This document shows, piece by piece, positions 9,231-19,980 of a stretch of 64,000 nucleotides of DNA. The notes below the pieces were generated by a model. It searched no databases and was not told the DNA's origin. It saw only the letters and a program-made list of their open reading frames with translations. The DNA comes from Tritrichomonas musculus (Eukaryota > Parabasalia > Tritrichomonadida > Tritrichomonadidae). The DNA lies in the NCBI GenBank assembly GCA_039105265.1, contig JAPFFF010000024.1, forward strand, positions 558,001-622,000, given 5' to 3'. The stretch's first letter is position 1; each line of letters begins with the position of its first letter. A program made the translations under genes and the position numbers.

Positions 9231-10952
9231 AATTACAGAAAAGGATTCAAATGTGAAAATGGATTTAAATGTGATCTGAAAATTTTTAAAATTTTTTAAA
9301 ATTTTTTATTTATTTTTAATTTTTCTTTAGATACAAAGACTTTGGTAATAAATGAAATATATCAATATGTTAAGCACTTAATAGTTGATATAAACAAATA
9401 TAGTATTCGAACCAAAAATTGAAATTTTAGCATTTTTTCTATTGCTGAAAATGAAAAAATAAAATCGAAATATCGGATTATTTGGATTATTGTTTCCATA
9501 TTGAATCATATATATCGCTTCTATATATATTATTGCATAATAAACAAAAGTAAAATTATAACTCTTTATGCTAACATTTTTGAGAAAAATCGAAATTTTG
9601 ATTTTTAATGTACTTTTAAAATAATGGATTTTTTTTAAAGCCCATAATCTATTTTTTAATTAGTTCAGATGAATTCTACAATGATTATCATAATTAATAC
9701 AGTATACAAAATATTTATAACTTGGTGAATCGAAAAACAATATTATGAAAACTCAGATAAAGCCTTTTTAAAAATGAACTTGAAATAAAATGCTAAATCT
9801 TATATAATATTTCATCCTTAGCCATCTTTTTACTGTTGAAATCATCCATCATCTTTTAATAACTTGTATTATTATAAAAATATCATTCATATACCAAGAT
9901 ATCAATGAGATCATGATTTAGATAAAAATAAACGTCCAATTTTTATAAACGGATATTTTGGGATAAAACTTTTATTTATTAGTTTTTTTGATCATTTTAG
10001 ATATATATCAATTCATATAATATCATAGATCAATAATTGGCAAAAATCATGACTAGCTTTTATTTTGATTTTAATTTTTTATAAAAATATCATATTTTTG
10101 AAATGCTCAAAAATATGTCCCATTTATATGTTGAAACTCTTTTATATTCATTGACATATTATTATCAAGCATTGAGCATAAAACTGAGTTATTTCTGTGA
10201 ACCTTTTCCTTTTCAACATATAAATATTCATTCATTTTCACAAATTTCAAATTTTTTCAAAAATGATCGTAAAAGTTCATATATTATTTGGATTATTAAG
10301 CTTAAATCATATTTCTCTATTTTCATATTCAAGGCTAATATTTTTATTACTTTACTTTTAAGAAGGCATGCTCATATTGACTATTAAAACGAAATGTTAT
10401 TTTGAGAATTGTCTTTATTATTTTTCACATCAAAACTTTGCTTTTAATTGAGTTAGATATAATCTAAATGTTTCTTCAATAATTATTTTGCTTATATTAC
10501 TTATATATATGAGGATATCATCAATAAAGAAATTTGAACAGATATAATAGCTAGACAAATTTTTTTATTAATTTTAAACGTACATTAAAAATCAAAATTT
10601 CGATTTTTCTCAAAAATGTTAGCATAAAGAGTTATAATTTTACTTTTGTTTATTATGCAATAATATATATAGAAGCGATATATATGATTCAATATGGAAA
10701 CAATAATCCAAATAATCCGATATTTCGATTTTATTTTTTCATTTTCAGCAATAGAAAAAATGCTAAAATTTCAATTTTTGGTTCGAATACTATATTTGTT
10801 TATATCAACTATTAAGTGCTTAACATATTGATATATTTCATTTATTACCAAAGTCTTTGTATCTAAAGAAAAATTAAAAATAAATAAAAAATTTTAAAAA
10901 TTTTCAGATCACATTTAAATCCATTTTCACATTTGAATCCTTTTCTGTAATT
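9231..10952. mobile_element. 1.7-kb element with ~0.4-kb terminal inverted repeats
   Basis: The left arm (9231 to about 9640) is almost the exact reverse complement of the right arm (about 10557 to 10952). Both outer ends read AATTACAGAAAAGGATTC. The ~0.9-kb centre is AT-rich and holds only a 94-codon frame (10103-10387) of low-complexity character. No transposase is recognisable, so this is a non-autonomous foldback or long-TIR MITE candidate. The right end abuts decayed cysteine-rich coding sequence at a shared AATT. No clear target duplication is visible. An inverted segmental duplication is the alternative. Confidence 0.6.
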
Positions 10953-11637
10953 GTCCTTACAAGGGGCACATTTTCCAGTTGGATTATTATTTTCATCAAA
11001 AACTTTGCCATAATGAGACAAACAATTTGTGCAAATATTTGAATTTTCTTCACATTCGTGGCAATTTACAGGACATGGTAAGCATTTTCCAGTAGTTTGG
11101 TTGTTTACATCAATTTCTGGTCCATATCCATTATCTGTATCACATTCAGAGCATTTTGTATAATCATCTGTGCATTCTTTGCATAATCCTGCACACTCTT
11201 GGCATTCCCTTGTTTTATTACCATCTATATCTAAAATAGGTCCACATCCACTATAGCAAACTTATGCAATAAAAAGGATTTTCAGGAGAAACTGAATAGC
11301 AGCAACTAGGTTTTTCAGCACATATTCCCACTTCTTTTCCTTCATAATCTATGAGACTTGTGCCCACCCAGCATTCACATTTAGAGGCATAGTTTGAACA
11401 GTCACAGTTTTTTGACAAGCATAATGAACATTTGCCTGGTTTTTTTTTTTTCTTTTTTCATCTAAAATAAATCCTGCTCCATCTTCACATTTAATGCAAA
11501 TTGAGTGATCATCATCACATTCTTCACAATATTCAGGGCACTTCCCGCATATACCGGTTTTTTGACCATCTTCCATCACTTCGCCAAAAGAATATCAACA
11601 AATACCACATTTGGAAGCATCTTCAGAACAATCACTT
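10953..11637 (-). pseudogene. Decayed fragment of the cysteine-rich surface gene
   Basis: This segment matches about nt 7124-7804 of the intact gene, with roughly nine bases in ten identical by eye. It includes the same CxxC modules and the NNNPTGKC and MMEDGQKTGICGKC stretches. A one-base insertion near 11265 and an expanded T-run near 11445 break the frame. It has neither the signal peptide nor the membrane end. It is cut on the left by the long inverted repeat and on the right by an LRAT-like fragment. It is a partial, non-functional copy and possibly a gene-conversion donor. Confidence 0.8.
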
Positions 11638-11796
11638 ATTGAACTCATTCCTCAAAGAAAAATAAAAGTTTTTGATTTCATCGATGAAGTGAAATCTAAT
11701 GGCAATTGGAATGCGAAAGATTACAAATGGAATAAAAACAATTGTCAACATTTTGTAACAAAATGTCTTAGCATTCTTCATGCAGTGAGATTTTAG
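11638..11796 (+). pseudogene. C-terminal fragment of an LRAT-like (NCxHF) protein
   Basis: The plus strand encodes LIPQRKIKVFDFIDEV..., then KDYKWNKNNCQHFVTKCLSI. NCQHFV resembles the catalytic NCEHFV box of LRAT/HRASLS acyltransferases, a permuted NlpC/P60 fold. The same blocks (LIPQRN, DDYKW, NCQHF) occur in the broken gene at 18686-19584, so both come from one local family. The fragment has no N-terminal half, is fused directly to the decayed cysteine-rich piece and ends at a TAG. It is a relic. The family name rests on the motif only. Confidence 0.55.
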
Positions 11797-12010
11797 CCAA
11801 ATGAAAATGATTGGATTAATTTACCTTCATGCAGTGAGAATTAAAACTAAATGAAAAAAAAAAGATTTCTAATTAATAAATGAAATGAGACATTTTTAAA
11901 AAATATGATTACATTTAAAACGCAGTTTATTTTTTTGTTTTTATAATTCATTTGATCATACAACTATATGTATAATTAGTATTCATCCAATTTGATCAAA
12001 TCTTCTGAAA
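11797..12010. other. Short spacer between pseudogene fragments
   Basis: The first ~50 bp (NDWINLPS in the plus frame) may still be homologous to the end of the LRAT-like family. The rest is AT-rich sequence with no recognisable feature. Confidence 0.35.
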
Positions 12011-12591
12011 TTATGATATATCTTTTATTTCAACAATTTTGTCTCTCAGAATGATTTCTTTGTCTTTTTCGAAGCCAATAAGATTAGCAAATTTTTCAAT
12101 TGTTTTTTCATCACTCAACACATTGGTTGTGGTGGAAATCTTTGATTCAGTAACCCGTCCAACTTCCACCTGTTCCAGCACTATAACCACCACCTCCATC
12201 TTCCCAGTCATTTGGATGCTTTCCGCAATTTGATCAACATTCATTCCAACCACAGTTATTTTTGCCTCCTTGGCTTTGAGTGGCTCCAACGTTGCAAGGA
12301 TAATTTGATGAATTACCATTTGCACCTGTTCAGCCCCGCCGCTTCTTCCATGTCCACCACAGTGTTTGGTTATTTGATCCCACAACGCCATCTTCAACCG
12401 CCTTCAGTAATCAAAAAATTTCTTAGCAGTCAATTCACCTGATTTGAGGCCAATGTGAGAAGAACGGCTTCTTCATTTTATTAAGTGACTGAATGGTGTC
12501 TGTTTGAATAAACACCACCACCGTTATAACCGCCTGATTCATTGGTTTTTGACTTCACTACAATTACATGAACGGTCGTTTTAGATTCCAT
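12011..12591 (-). pseudogene. Broken gene of an unrecognised family
   Basis: A plausible start at 12591 gives MESKTTVHVIVVKSKTNESG and a Gly-rich stretch, but this frame stops after about 36 codons. A second frame from about 12397 continues with MKMALWDQITKHCGG..., AKEAKITVVGMNVDQIAESI, and SDEKTIEKFANLIGFEK, and ends at 12011. The two look like parts of one ~190-residue gene separated by at least one frame break. The coding strand is less AT-rich than its surroundings. I cannot name the family. It has no visible membrane segment or catalytic motif. Confidence 0.5.
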
Positions 12592-13995
12592 TCATAAATG
12601 AAAATGATAAATTGCGTATGTAAATAGTTAAAACTCAAGAGTATTATAATAAAAAATACATATTTTATTTAGTTTTAATTTTTTCAATTAAAAGCGGTTA
12701 TTAAAGCTTATTTCAAAATTTTTTTGTTTCCAAAAAAGATGTTTGTTTCGGAAACAGAATTTTGTTTCCAAATAAGCATAAAGGTAGGAAAGCGATTTGA
12801 ATACAACCGTAAAATTCTTTTATTATGATTTTATCTTGTTATCTATTTTATTTATATATGAATAATTATATAAATATAATTTTGTATTCTTATTATTATA
12901 CAAAAATACTAATAATTTCAACAATGAAAAAAATCAAAATATTATTTGGTTTTTATAAAAAGACTTTTTCTTTAGACTCTTATTATATAAACAATTTATG
13001 TATCTTATATATCAATTATTTACAAATAAAATCAATAGTTTTATGGTATTACTAAAAATATAAAACAATGAAATAATAGAAACCAGTGATCTTAAATCGA
13101 TTTTTTTTAAAAATTGGCAGAAATTTTTCTAATTATATTTTAATTATAATTTTATTAGATGCAAAAAGGAATATATATACAATAATAATTCAGTTATCAA
13201 CGTCAAATTTTTTTATATTTATATTTTTTATGTTTATAAAATCATAAAATTTGAGCATGAAACTTCAAAGGAATCATTTCTGATTTATCAAAATCATTAA
13301 AATTAATCTGTAAATAGATACATTTTTAATTCAATAATTTATTTTTATTTACTTTATTAATAAGAAGAGTTATGAAGAAAATTAATAATATAAATTTCAG
13401 AAGATTCAATTCAAATTTTAATTCAAAATTTAATTTAACATTTTTTTCAATAAGAAAACCATATTTAGAATTCATACTTGCATATTATCTTATATTATGC
13501 TAATTAAAATATATTTTTCATAGTATTTTGCTTATAATTATATTATTTATATCATTTTTAAAAATCACGCCGATAATTATATTGAATTATATTGAATTTA
13601 TTCAATTGCAATAAATATGCATATCTCAATTCAATAACAATATAAGATTGATTAATTGTTATATTTAAGTTATAATTTGGAACATTAATAAAATTTATAT
13701 TTCAATAAAATATAAAATATTTTTGATTTAACAAAAAATAGCATTTTAAAATCACTTAAAAGCATTCAAATTTCTGATCAAATAAAAAACTGTGAATATT
13801 ATCTTCTAAATTTAGAATAATAGTATATTTTCCGGTAATATAGTTGTTATATTACATATAAATATACATATTAGAAAATATAATTACAAAAATGTTTATA
13901 TACCTACAAAAATCTATGTGATTTCGCCGCCCTACTTTTATAAGCATATTAATAATTTTGTGAACTTTACAAATATTTTATAATCCAAGATTTAA
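12592..13995. other. 1.4-kb intergenic region, no feature recognised
   Basis: This is extremely AT-rich. The only local structure is a GTTTCC/GGAAAC inverted and direct repeat cluster at about 12727-12770. A 76-codon frame at 12825-13055 is made of Tyr/Ile/Leu-rich codons expected by chance in such DNA. No RNA gene is visible. Confidence 0.5.
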
Positions 13996-15336
13996 ATGCC
14001 AAATTGGTCGAACAAATTCAAAAAAAATAGAAGGATGGATACAAAAGAAATCCTTGAAGAGGTAAAGGCATTGATCCCTGACGAAATTAAAGACAAAGTT
14101 ATTGATAATTTGGAAGGTTTTAAAAAAGCTGGAAAGATTGGTAAAGGCGCTTATGGATTTGTATATAAGATTGAAAGATTATCAGATTCAGCCATATTTG
14201 CAGCAAAATTTTCAACCCGACGAATTATGCCACACAAAAATGAAGAAATGTACTATGATAAAGCAAAATACTTCAGAATTGAAGAATTTATTTTATCCGC
14301 AAAACTTAATTATCCATCTTTACTGGGACTTGTGAGTTTTTGTCCATTCGATTTTGATGGAGATAACTTTCCGACAATCATTCTACCTCTTATTCCCAAT
14401 GGAAATGTTGACGATTTTTTTGATAGTGAAAATAGAACAAATACTAGAGCTTACATAATTTTACTTGGCACAGCAATTGGAATGCGCCATCTTCAATCCC
14501 TTGGCATAGCTCATCGTGATTTAAAGCCAGTTAACGTTTTACTTGATAAGGATTTTTATCCTATTATTGCAGATTTTGGCTGCTCCAAATCTATTCACGA
14601 TGGCATATTAGAGACAGAGACAGGAACTCCAATTTACCTGGCCCCAGAAGTAGCGGAAGGAAGTTATGGCCTAGAAGTTGATGTATATTCTTTTGCAATT
14701 ATGGCCTATCGTTTACTAACAATGGAAATTCCCTATAAAGACATAAGATTCACGCATTTTCAAGTGGTAAATGGCTTGAGACCAGATACTTCAAGAATAC
14801 AATATCCTTTTGTCGTAGAATTCCTTAAAAAATGCTGGGACGGCAACCCAACTGAAAGGCTAACATTCGATCAAATAATCGACCAAATGACGGACCAAAT
14901 TTTCATTGATTGTTATAATCCTGATATTGGTAGCATCCTGAAATACTTGAATATTTACGGTGACGAATTTAATTACTTTAAAGAGAAGCTGAAGAGAAAT
15001 AATCCCGGCTATAAACCAAATGACGAAGAAGAATCATCATGTTCGTCAGAATATTACGAAAATGCGCTGGGACTTTCCTCAGATGAAGTAGATGGTGTTC
15101 TACGTATCATAAAAGTCAATGAAGATGTCTTTAATCATTGGGCCGAAACATATCAACCAAATCCAAATGCAGACCAAGAAAAAAGGGCCCTGCAAATCGA
15201 ATTCATGATGAATGAAATCGGATACTCGAGAAAAATCATTGAAATTGCTTATGACTTCTTGATCTCTAAATATTCTTTGGATGATGTTCAACTGATGTTT
15301 ATTACTTCTCTTTTTAGTACGGATATTAAAGATTAA
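13996..15336 (+). CDS. TKL-type protein kinase
   Basis: This is a 446-residue cytosolic kinase, without signal or membrane segment. The kinase domain spans about residues 40-310: glycine loop IGKGAYGFVY (48-57), ATP-binding Lys71 in AAKF, catalytic HRDLKPVN (172-179), DFG (192-194) and APE (215-217, in GTPIYLAPE). All key residues are present, so it should be active. The style (short, LAPEV, EVDVYSFAIMAYRLLT) is that of the large TKL family of trichomonads. The C-terminal ~110 residues (from about 340) are helical and acidic-to-mixed and may form a small protein-binding domain. The gene is followed by TAAA at its stop. The substrate is unknown. Confidence 0.9.
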   Translation: MPNWSNKFKKNRRMDTKEILEEVKALIPDEIKDKVIDNLEGFKKAGKIGKGAYGFVYKIERLSDSAIFAAKFSTRRIMPHKNEEMYYDKAKYFRIEEFILSAKLNYPSLLGLVSFCPFDFDGDNFPTIILPLIPNGNVDDFFDSENRTNTRAYIILLGTAIGMRHLQSLGIAHRDLKPVNVLLDKDFYPIIADFGCSKSIHDGILETETGTPIYLAPEVAEGSYGLEVDVYSFAIMAYRLLTMEIPYKDIRFTHFQVVNGLRPDTSRIQYPFVVEFLKKCWDGNPTERLTFDQIIDQMTDQIFIDCYNPDIGSILKYLNIYGDEFNYFKEKLKRNNPGYKPNDEEESSCSSEYYENALGLSSDEVDGVLRIIKVNEDVFNHWAETYQPNPNADQEKRALQIEFMMNEIGYSRKIIEIAYDFLISKYSLDDVQLMFITSLFSTDIKD

Positions 15337-15668
15337 AGAATTGTTTTGTATTTCTTTTTGGTTATTCTTTTTTTTTTTTTTTTTTAGGAATTGAAATGCT
15401 ATCTTTTTAATATTTCATATTTTCAAAAAGTTTTATTGAGTTACCATTTTTTAAATTTGGATTTACAATATAATTAAATTTCATTCTTTGTTTTTGTGAG
15501 AGTGATTTTATGATTACAATTTTGCTATAATTATAGTTTTTATGAAGAATATTATTTTGATAAAAAAAATCGATTTTTTTTTAAAATTGAAAACAATGAA
15601 CTTTTGTCAATAAAAATTGTGAGGAAAAAAAAAGGTGACGTAAATTATTTGTTTTAATTATTTTTTTA
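15337..15668. other. Intergenic spacer with T-runs
   Basis: This is AT-rich sequence with a long T-run near 15370-15387 and a shorter one near 15576, between two genes on the same strand. No other feature is visible. Confidence 0.5.
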
Positions 15669-16868
15669 ATGACAAATAATGACAAAACTATTTTGTATCA
15701 ACAAGAAATGATCAGTTATATTAACGAAAAGAAAAATCTTTACAATTCCATTATTGAATTTCTAGATAATTCAGATGATCTCGATGATGGCAACGATAGT
15801 TATTTCCAAGAATTAATTGAATTTGCAAGTAATCAAATTGAAAGAGATCCAAAAGAGATGGTTGAATTTTTACAAATATTAAAAGATATCGTCGACAATC
15901 ATCATCGTGAACCAAATTTCTTCAGTAAAATCAATCAAATTCTTCAACAATATAGCAATAAAATCAAGCAAACCTTGTCAAATGAAGAAATATTCAAAAT
16001 ATTCGAAAACAACAAAATTTTTATCCTTTTTCTACTGAAAAACGAAATTCTAACAATAACGGAACCAATTTATAATGCCATTATTGAAAAGTACGAACAA
16101 AATGACTATCGTTTTTGTTACTTTTTCTATCCAGAGCTTGAAAAATTCATCGGTGTAGAAAAAATGAAAGAAATAAAAAACGAACTTTTATTAGAATGTC
16201 CTGATTTTTTTGATAATTATGATAAAAAGCGCCAAGAAGGAGAAAATGATTCATACATTTGTTCATTAATACGTCAAGATTCAATTGAAGAATTTGTTTC
16301 ATTTGTAAATCGAACGAACTATCATTTATCAAGTCAAATTAAACCTTCACTTTTTGAGACGAATATTTTTTTAATTGAGAATGAAAGCACAACTTTGATT
16401 GAGTATTCAGCTTTCTATGGTTCAATTCAAATTTTTCAATATTTACTATATAATAATGTTGAGTTATCATCTTCATTGTGGCTTTATGCAATTCATTCGG
16501 AAAATGCTGAATTAATTCACCTTCTTGAATATAATAAAGTTTCACCGCCTGGCTGGGAAACAAATGAAAATAATGACTTTGTGAGATGTCTGGTTGAAGC
16601 GATAAAATGTCACCATAATGATATTGCAAATTATATCCAAAGAAATTTGTTTCTTAAAAAAATAAATGATCAAGATTCGAAAGATAAAATTATTGAAAGC
16701 ATTGTAAAACATCACAATTATTTCTTTTTTCACATAGAAAGAATTAGAAAAGATGGATTCATTTATTTGTGCATGTATAATTATGATAAAATTGTAGATT
16801 TTATATTGAAGAATGATGAAGATGAAATCAAATCCAAAGTAATTAAATCATCAATAATTTTAATCTAA
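15669..16868 (+). CDS. DUF3447/ankyrin-type protein
   Basis: This is a 399-residue protein. The N-terminal half is a helical region (QEMISYINEKKNLYNSIIEF) characteristic of trichomonad DUF3447 proteins. The C-terminal half contains ankyrin-like units: CSLIRQDSIEEFVSFVN, LIEYSAFYGSIQIFQYLL and WLYAIHSENAELIHLLE. It has no signal peptide, so it is presumably a cytosolic scaffold. It ends in KSSIILI, without the usual longer ankyrin tail. The next downstream frame (from 17022) opens with another ankyrin-like helix (KDAIKKALDNNEIEIVYYLL) and then BspA-like LRRs. The two may be halves of one disrupted gene. Confidence 0.75.
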   Translation: MTNNDKTILYQQEMISYINEKKNLYNSIIEFLDNSDDLDDGNDSYFQELIEFASNQIERDPKEMVEFLQILKDIVDNHHREPNFFSKINQILQQYSNKIKQTLSNEEIFKIFENNKIFILFLLKNEILTITEPIYNAIIEKYEQNDYRFCYFFYPELEKFIGVEKMKEIKNELLLECPDFFDNYDKKRQEGENDSYICSLIRQDSIEEFVSFVNRTNYHLSSQIKPSLFETNIFLIENESTTLIEYSAFYGSIQIFQYLLYNNVELSSSLWLYAIHSENAELIHLLEYNKVSPPGWETNENNDFVRCLVEAIKCHHNDIANYIQRNLFLKKINDQDSKDKIIESIVKHHNYFFFHIERIRKDGFIYLCMYNYDKIVDFILKNDEDEIKSKVIKSSIILI

Positions 16869-17021
16869 AAAGAATTTAAAACAAATGTAATTCAATAGAG
16901 TTTAACAACATAATATTTGAATCATGTTTTAAAAGTGAATATTTCATAAGATTTTAAAACTTTATTTTTTTTTTTAATGACATTTCAAATTTCGTTGATT
17001 TTATGTAATTTCATTAAATAA

Positions 17022-18272
17022 GTATTTTATAAAGATGCCATTAAAAAAGCATTAGATAATAATGAGATTGAAATTGTTTATTACTTGTTATTTAGAGCAC
17101 GAGAAATTCCTGAAAATTGCTTTAGAGAAGACAACCAAATACGAAAAATAGCAATTCCTTCATCTTTAACTTCAATAAAAGATTTCTCTTTCTTTAAATG
17201 TAGCTCACTCACGCAAGTTTTATTACCATCATCTTTGCTATCAATAGGAGAAAATGCATTCTATGAATGTTCATCACTGAAACAAATTGTAATTCCATCA
17301 TCTGTCAATTCAATTGGCGTTTCTGCATTCTGTGGGTGTAAATCACTCACCAAAGTATCATTCTCTTCATCATCATCATTAACTTCAATTGATGAATTTG
17401 CTTTTTATCATTGTAAATCCCTTATTCAATTTACAATTCCATCATCCGTAACTTCAATTGGAAATTATGCTTTCTATGGATGCTCATCATTGAAACAAAT
17501 ATCGATTCCATCATCTGTAACTTCAATTGGAAATTATGCTTTCCAATGGGGTCATGATTTAAATAAAATATTGCTCTCATCTTCTATTCTTTTACTTGAA
17601 AAAAATGTTTTTGCGTTTTGTACAAGTGTAAAACAAATATCAATTCCATGTTCTGTAACATCAATTGAAGAGGAAGCTTTCTATTCTTGTAGATCACTTG
17701 AAAAAATATCAATTCCATCATCAGTTATTTCAATTGGAGAACGTTCATTTGCAGAATGCAATTCTTTAAAAGAAATAACATTTTCCATGCCATCATCTTT
17801 GATTTCTATTGAAGAATTTGCTTTCAAAAAATGTTCATCGTTAGAAAAAATATCAATTCCTTCATCTGTAAAAAATATTGGAGAAAGTGCCTTCTTTGAA
17901 TGTTCACGTTTGAAAGAAGTATCAATTTCATCTTCTATAACATCAATTAAATTCTGTACATTTTTTGGATGTTCGTCATTAAAACAAGTATCAATTCCAT
18001 CTTCTGTAACTTCAATTGAGGAAGCTGCCTTTAGAAGATGCAAATCACTTACACAAATTTCATTGCCAATCTCATTAAAATCAATTGGGAAAAATGCTTT
18101 TTCTGAATGTTCATCACTGATACAAATTGCAATACCATCCCACGTGTCTTCAATTGGAGATTACGCTTTCTATGGGTGCACAAAATTAAAGCAAATATCA
18201 ATACCTTATTCTATTAATTATCAAAAAATATTTCTTGGAATTCCAGCAAGTGCTGCAATAGTTAGATTCTAA
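17022..18272 (+). CDS. BspA-like leucine-rich repeat protein, start unresolved
   Basis: The open frame starts after a TAA at 17019-17021 and has no ATG before the LRR array, so the 5' end is missing or displaced. The first ~25 codons look like an ankyrin helix pair. The remainder is about sixteen ~23-residue LRR_5 units of the pattern 'SLKQIxIPSSVTSIGxxAFxxC', as in Treponema/Bacteroides BspA and the huge trichomonad BspA families. No signal peptide or transmembrane segment is present, so surface location is not supported for this copy. It most likely binds protein. It ends naturally (ASAAIVRF). It could be a 5'-truncated gene or the 3' half of a split ankyrin-LRR gene. Confidence 0.7.
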   Translation, partial: VFYKDAIKKALDNNEIEIVYYLLFRAREIPENCFREDNQIRKIAIPSSLTSIKDFSFFKCSSLTQVLLPSSLLSIGENAFYECSSLKQIVIPSSVNSIGVSAFCGCKSLTKVSFSSSSSLTSIDEFAFYHCKSLIQFTIPSSVTSIGNYAFYGCSSLKQISIPSSVTSIGNYAFQWGHDLNKILLSSSILLLEKNVFAFCTSVKQISIPCSVTSIEEEAFYSCRSLEKISIPSSVISIGERSFAECNSLKEITFSMPSSLISIEEFAFKKCSSLEKISIPSSVKNIGESAFFECSRLKEVSISSSITSIKFCTFFGCSSLKQVSIPSSVTSIEEAAFRRCKSLTQISLPISLKSIGKNAFSECSSLIQIAIPSHVSSIGDYAFYGCTKLKQISIPYSINYQKIFLGIPASAAIVRF

Positions 18273-18324
18273 AAAAAATTTCAAAAATGAAATACAACTG
18301 ATTATAAAATTTAATGTTTTTAAT

Positions 18325-18650
18325 TTGTTGTACATTATTTTCAAATTGTTCATATCTATTTTAATATTTCTGGCATTCGGCAGAGAAATTTGTTTTACAC
18401 TTTCCAATAAATTGTATGAATATTCAAAAAGTATATCTTCATCTTCTATTTCCAAAGTTGACGCAGTAATGAAGCAAACTTTTATTACATTCAAAATTGA
18501 CAATGGAATAATTAACTGTTCAATACGAGAGCCTGCAAATGACTTATTATTAATATCTTGGAGTTCTGAATCTTTTGAAAATTTAAGAATTTTTACTAAT
18601 TCACAATTTATGATGGGAACAAATGGTATGAAAATCAATTGATATAATAT
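18325..18650 (-). pseudogene. BspA-like LRR gene fragment
   Basis: Minus-strand translation gives VKILKFSKDSELQDINNKSF and AGSRIEQLIIPLSI. This is the second major trichomonad BspA repeat style, in which 'SELQxIxxxAFxxSxIExLxIP' is the norm. It is followed by a degenerate stretch (LLESVKQISLPNARNI). Only one clear LRR pair survives and the flanking residues are not repeat-like, so this is a relic lying tail to tail with the BspA gene on the plus strand. Confidence 0.55.
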
Positions 18651-18685
18651 TAATAAAACCATAATTATTAAAAAAAAATTTAGAA

Positions 18686-19584
18686 CTAATATGTTATTTC
18701 ATTAATACGTGTTACTTTCATAATATTACTTGGTAATCTAGTCCAATCATATTTATCTGTTTTAAAACACCTCGCTTTCAATATATCTAAGCAAATAGCA
18801 GAAAAATGTTGGCAATTATGAGTTGTCCATTTATAATCATCTGCTGTTAAAAGACTATTGTTTCTTTGAGGAATAAGATTTATGATATTAAATGCTTCAA
18901 ATTCTTCTTTGAATCTTTTAACAGCAGATGATTTATGATATTAAGAGGCATTATAAAAGATCTCGCACCATCGCATGATAAATATGTTGGATATTTGCCA
19001 TCAGAATAGTATTCACCGTGTACAACAATTGCTCCCAAAGATTCATTTGTTGCATCAGAAGTACCAATACAAATAGCTGTATGTAAGAAATTAGGTGGTG
19101 GAACAGCATGACTTGCGCATAAAGTAATAGACCGCATCAATTTGATAATGGTTGTACCTCCAACATAGACCGTATAAAGTAATAGGCCGGAAGAAATTTT
19201 GCAAAATCACCAAGTTTTACTGGGTAAGATTCAGGATCATCACTGTAATCATCATTTGATGAATTGGTTGAACTTCTTCCATTATTTGAACTTCCAGAAG
19301 CTGAATTTCCATTTGCATTGCTGCTGCCAATTGAACTATGCTTTTCAATGTTTGAACTCGATCCAGATGAACTGTGTTTATATGATGTTTGACATTTTAT
19401 AAACTTTATCTCTTTCTTCTTCCATACATCTATTTTCATCTGATCCATCACCAAGTTGTATGTAAATTATACATTCATCCCCTTTTTCTTTTGGATATTG
19501 GCAATAATGAGTGGAGTTCATACATGAAATAGTGGTTATTGGCTTGATATCGCAATACATCTCAGTGTCATAATTTCTCCACAT
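18686..19584 (-). pseudogene. Broken LRAT-like (NCxHF) family gene
   Basis: Pieces of one gene lie in order on the minus strand in different frames. They are: MWRNYDTEMYCDIKP... with a Cys-rich start; a Ser/Gly/Asn linker (SSSGSSSNIEKHSSIGSS); AVPPPNFLHTAICIGTSDAT then GAIVVHGEYYSDGKYPTYLS; and INLIPQRN, ADDYKW, NCQHFSAICLDILKA, ending in DWTRLPSN and TAG at 18686. At least three frame changes separate them, and none has an intron-like GT...AG. The His of VVHGEY and Cys of NCQHF would be the catalytic pair of an LRAT/NlpC-P60-type fold. The C-terminal part matches the fragment at 11638-11796. Confidence 0.6.
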
Positions 19585-19961
19585 AAAATAATCAAATGTT
19601 TGTATTAAACTTTTTACTGTGATTCATCAATGAATTTGATATAATTAAAATATTTATTATTTGATCTGTAATAAATTATTAATTACACTTTTGATCATAA
19701 AATTTTAAAATATTAGCAAAAAAATAAAATATTTTAACGATCATGAAAAAATATATTATTTCCAGTCACGAAATAGATGTTTTCTAATGCAAAATATTTT
19801 GTGAGTACAAATGATTGTTCAGTCAATAGATTTCATCTTATATTGATTTTCAATAATTGAATGAAAGATGATAGTAAGTATTGAAAATTTGAAAACAAAT
19901 TGAAAACATTTCACTGTATAAAAACTTTTTGAGATGAACATTTCAAAATCAAATCACTACA
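19585..19961. other. Intergenic region before the PLAC8 gene
   Basis: This is AT-rich non-coding sequence between divergent genes. A second initiator-like TCACTA lies at 19954-19959. Nothing else is recognised. Confidence 0.45.
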
Positions 19962-19967
19962 TCATTT
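19962..19967 (+). promoter_or_regulatory. Initiator-like motif of the PLAC8 gene
   Basis: TCATTT lies 13 bp before the ATG at 19981 and fits the trichomonad initiator consensus TCA(C/T)(T/A). TCACTA at 19954-19959 is an alternative start point. Confidence 0.45.
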
Positions 19968-19980
19968 AAATATTTATTTA

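Noticed and set aside
10103-10387. 94-codon frame in the centre of the long inverted-repeat element
   Set aside because: Phe/Ile/Tyr/Ser-rich, no motif, expected by chance in AT-rich DNA; no sign of a transposase.
12825-13055. 76-codon frame in the 1.4-kb intergenic region
   Set aside because: Composition is that of random AT-rich sequence, with no initiator motif or recognisable domain.
18686-19584. Introns explaining the frame changes in the LRAT-like gene
   Set aside because: No GTATGT-type donor or ACTAAC-type branch/acceptor, as used by trichomonad introns, lies at the frame changes.
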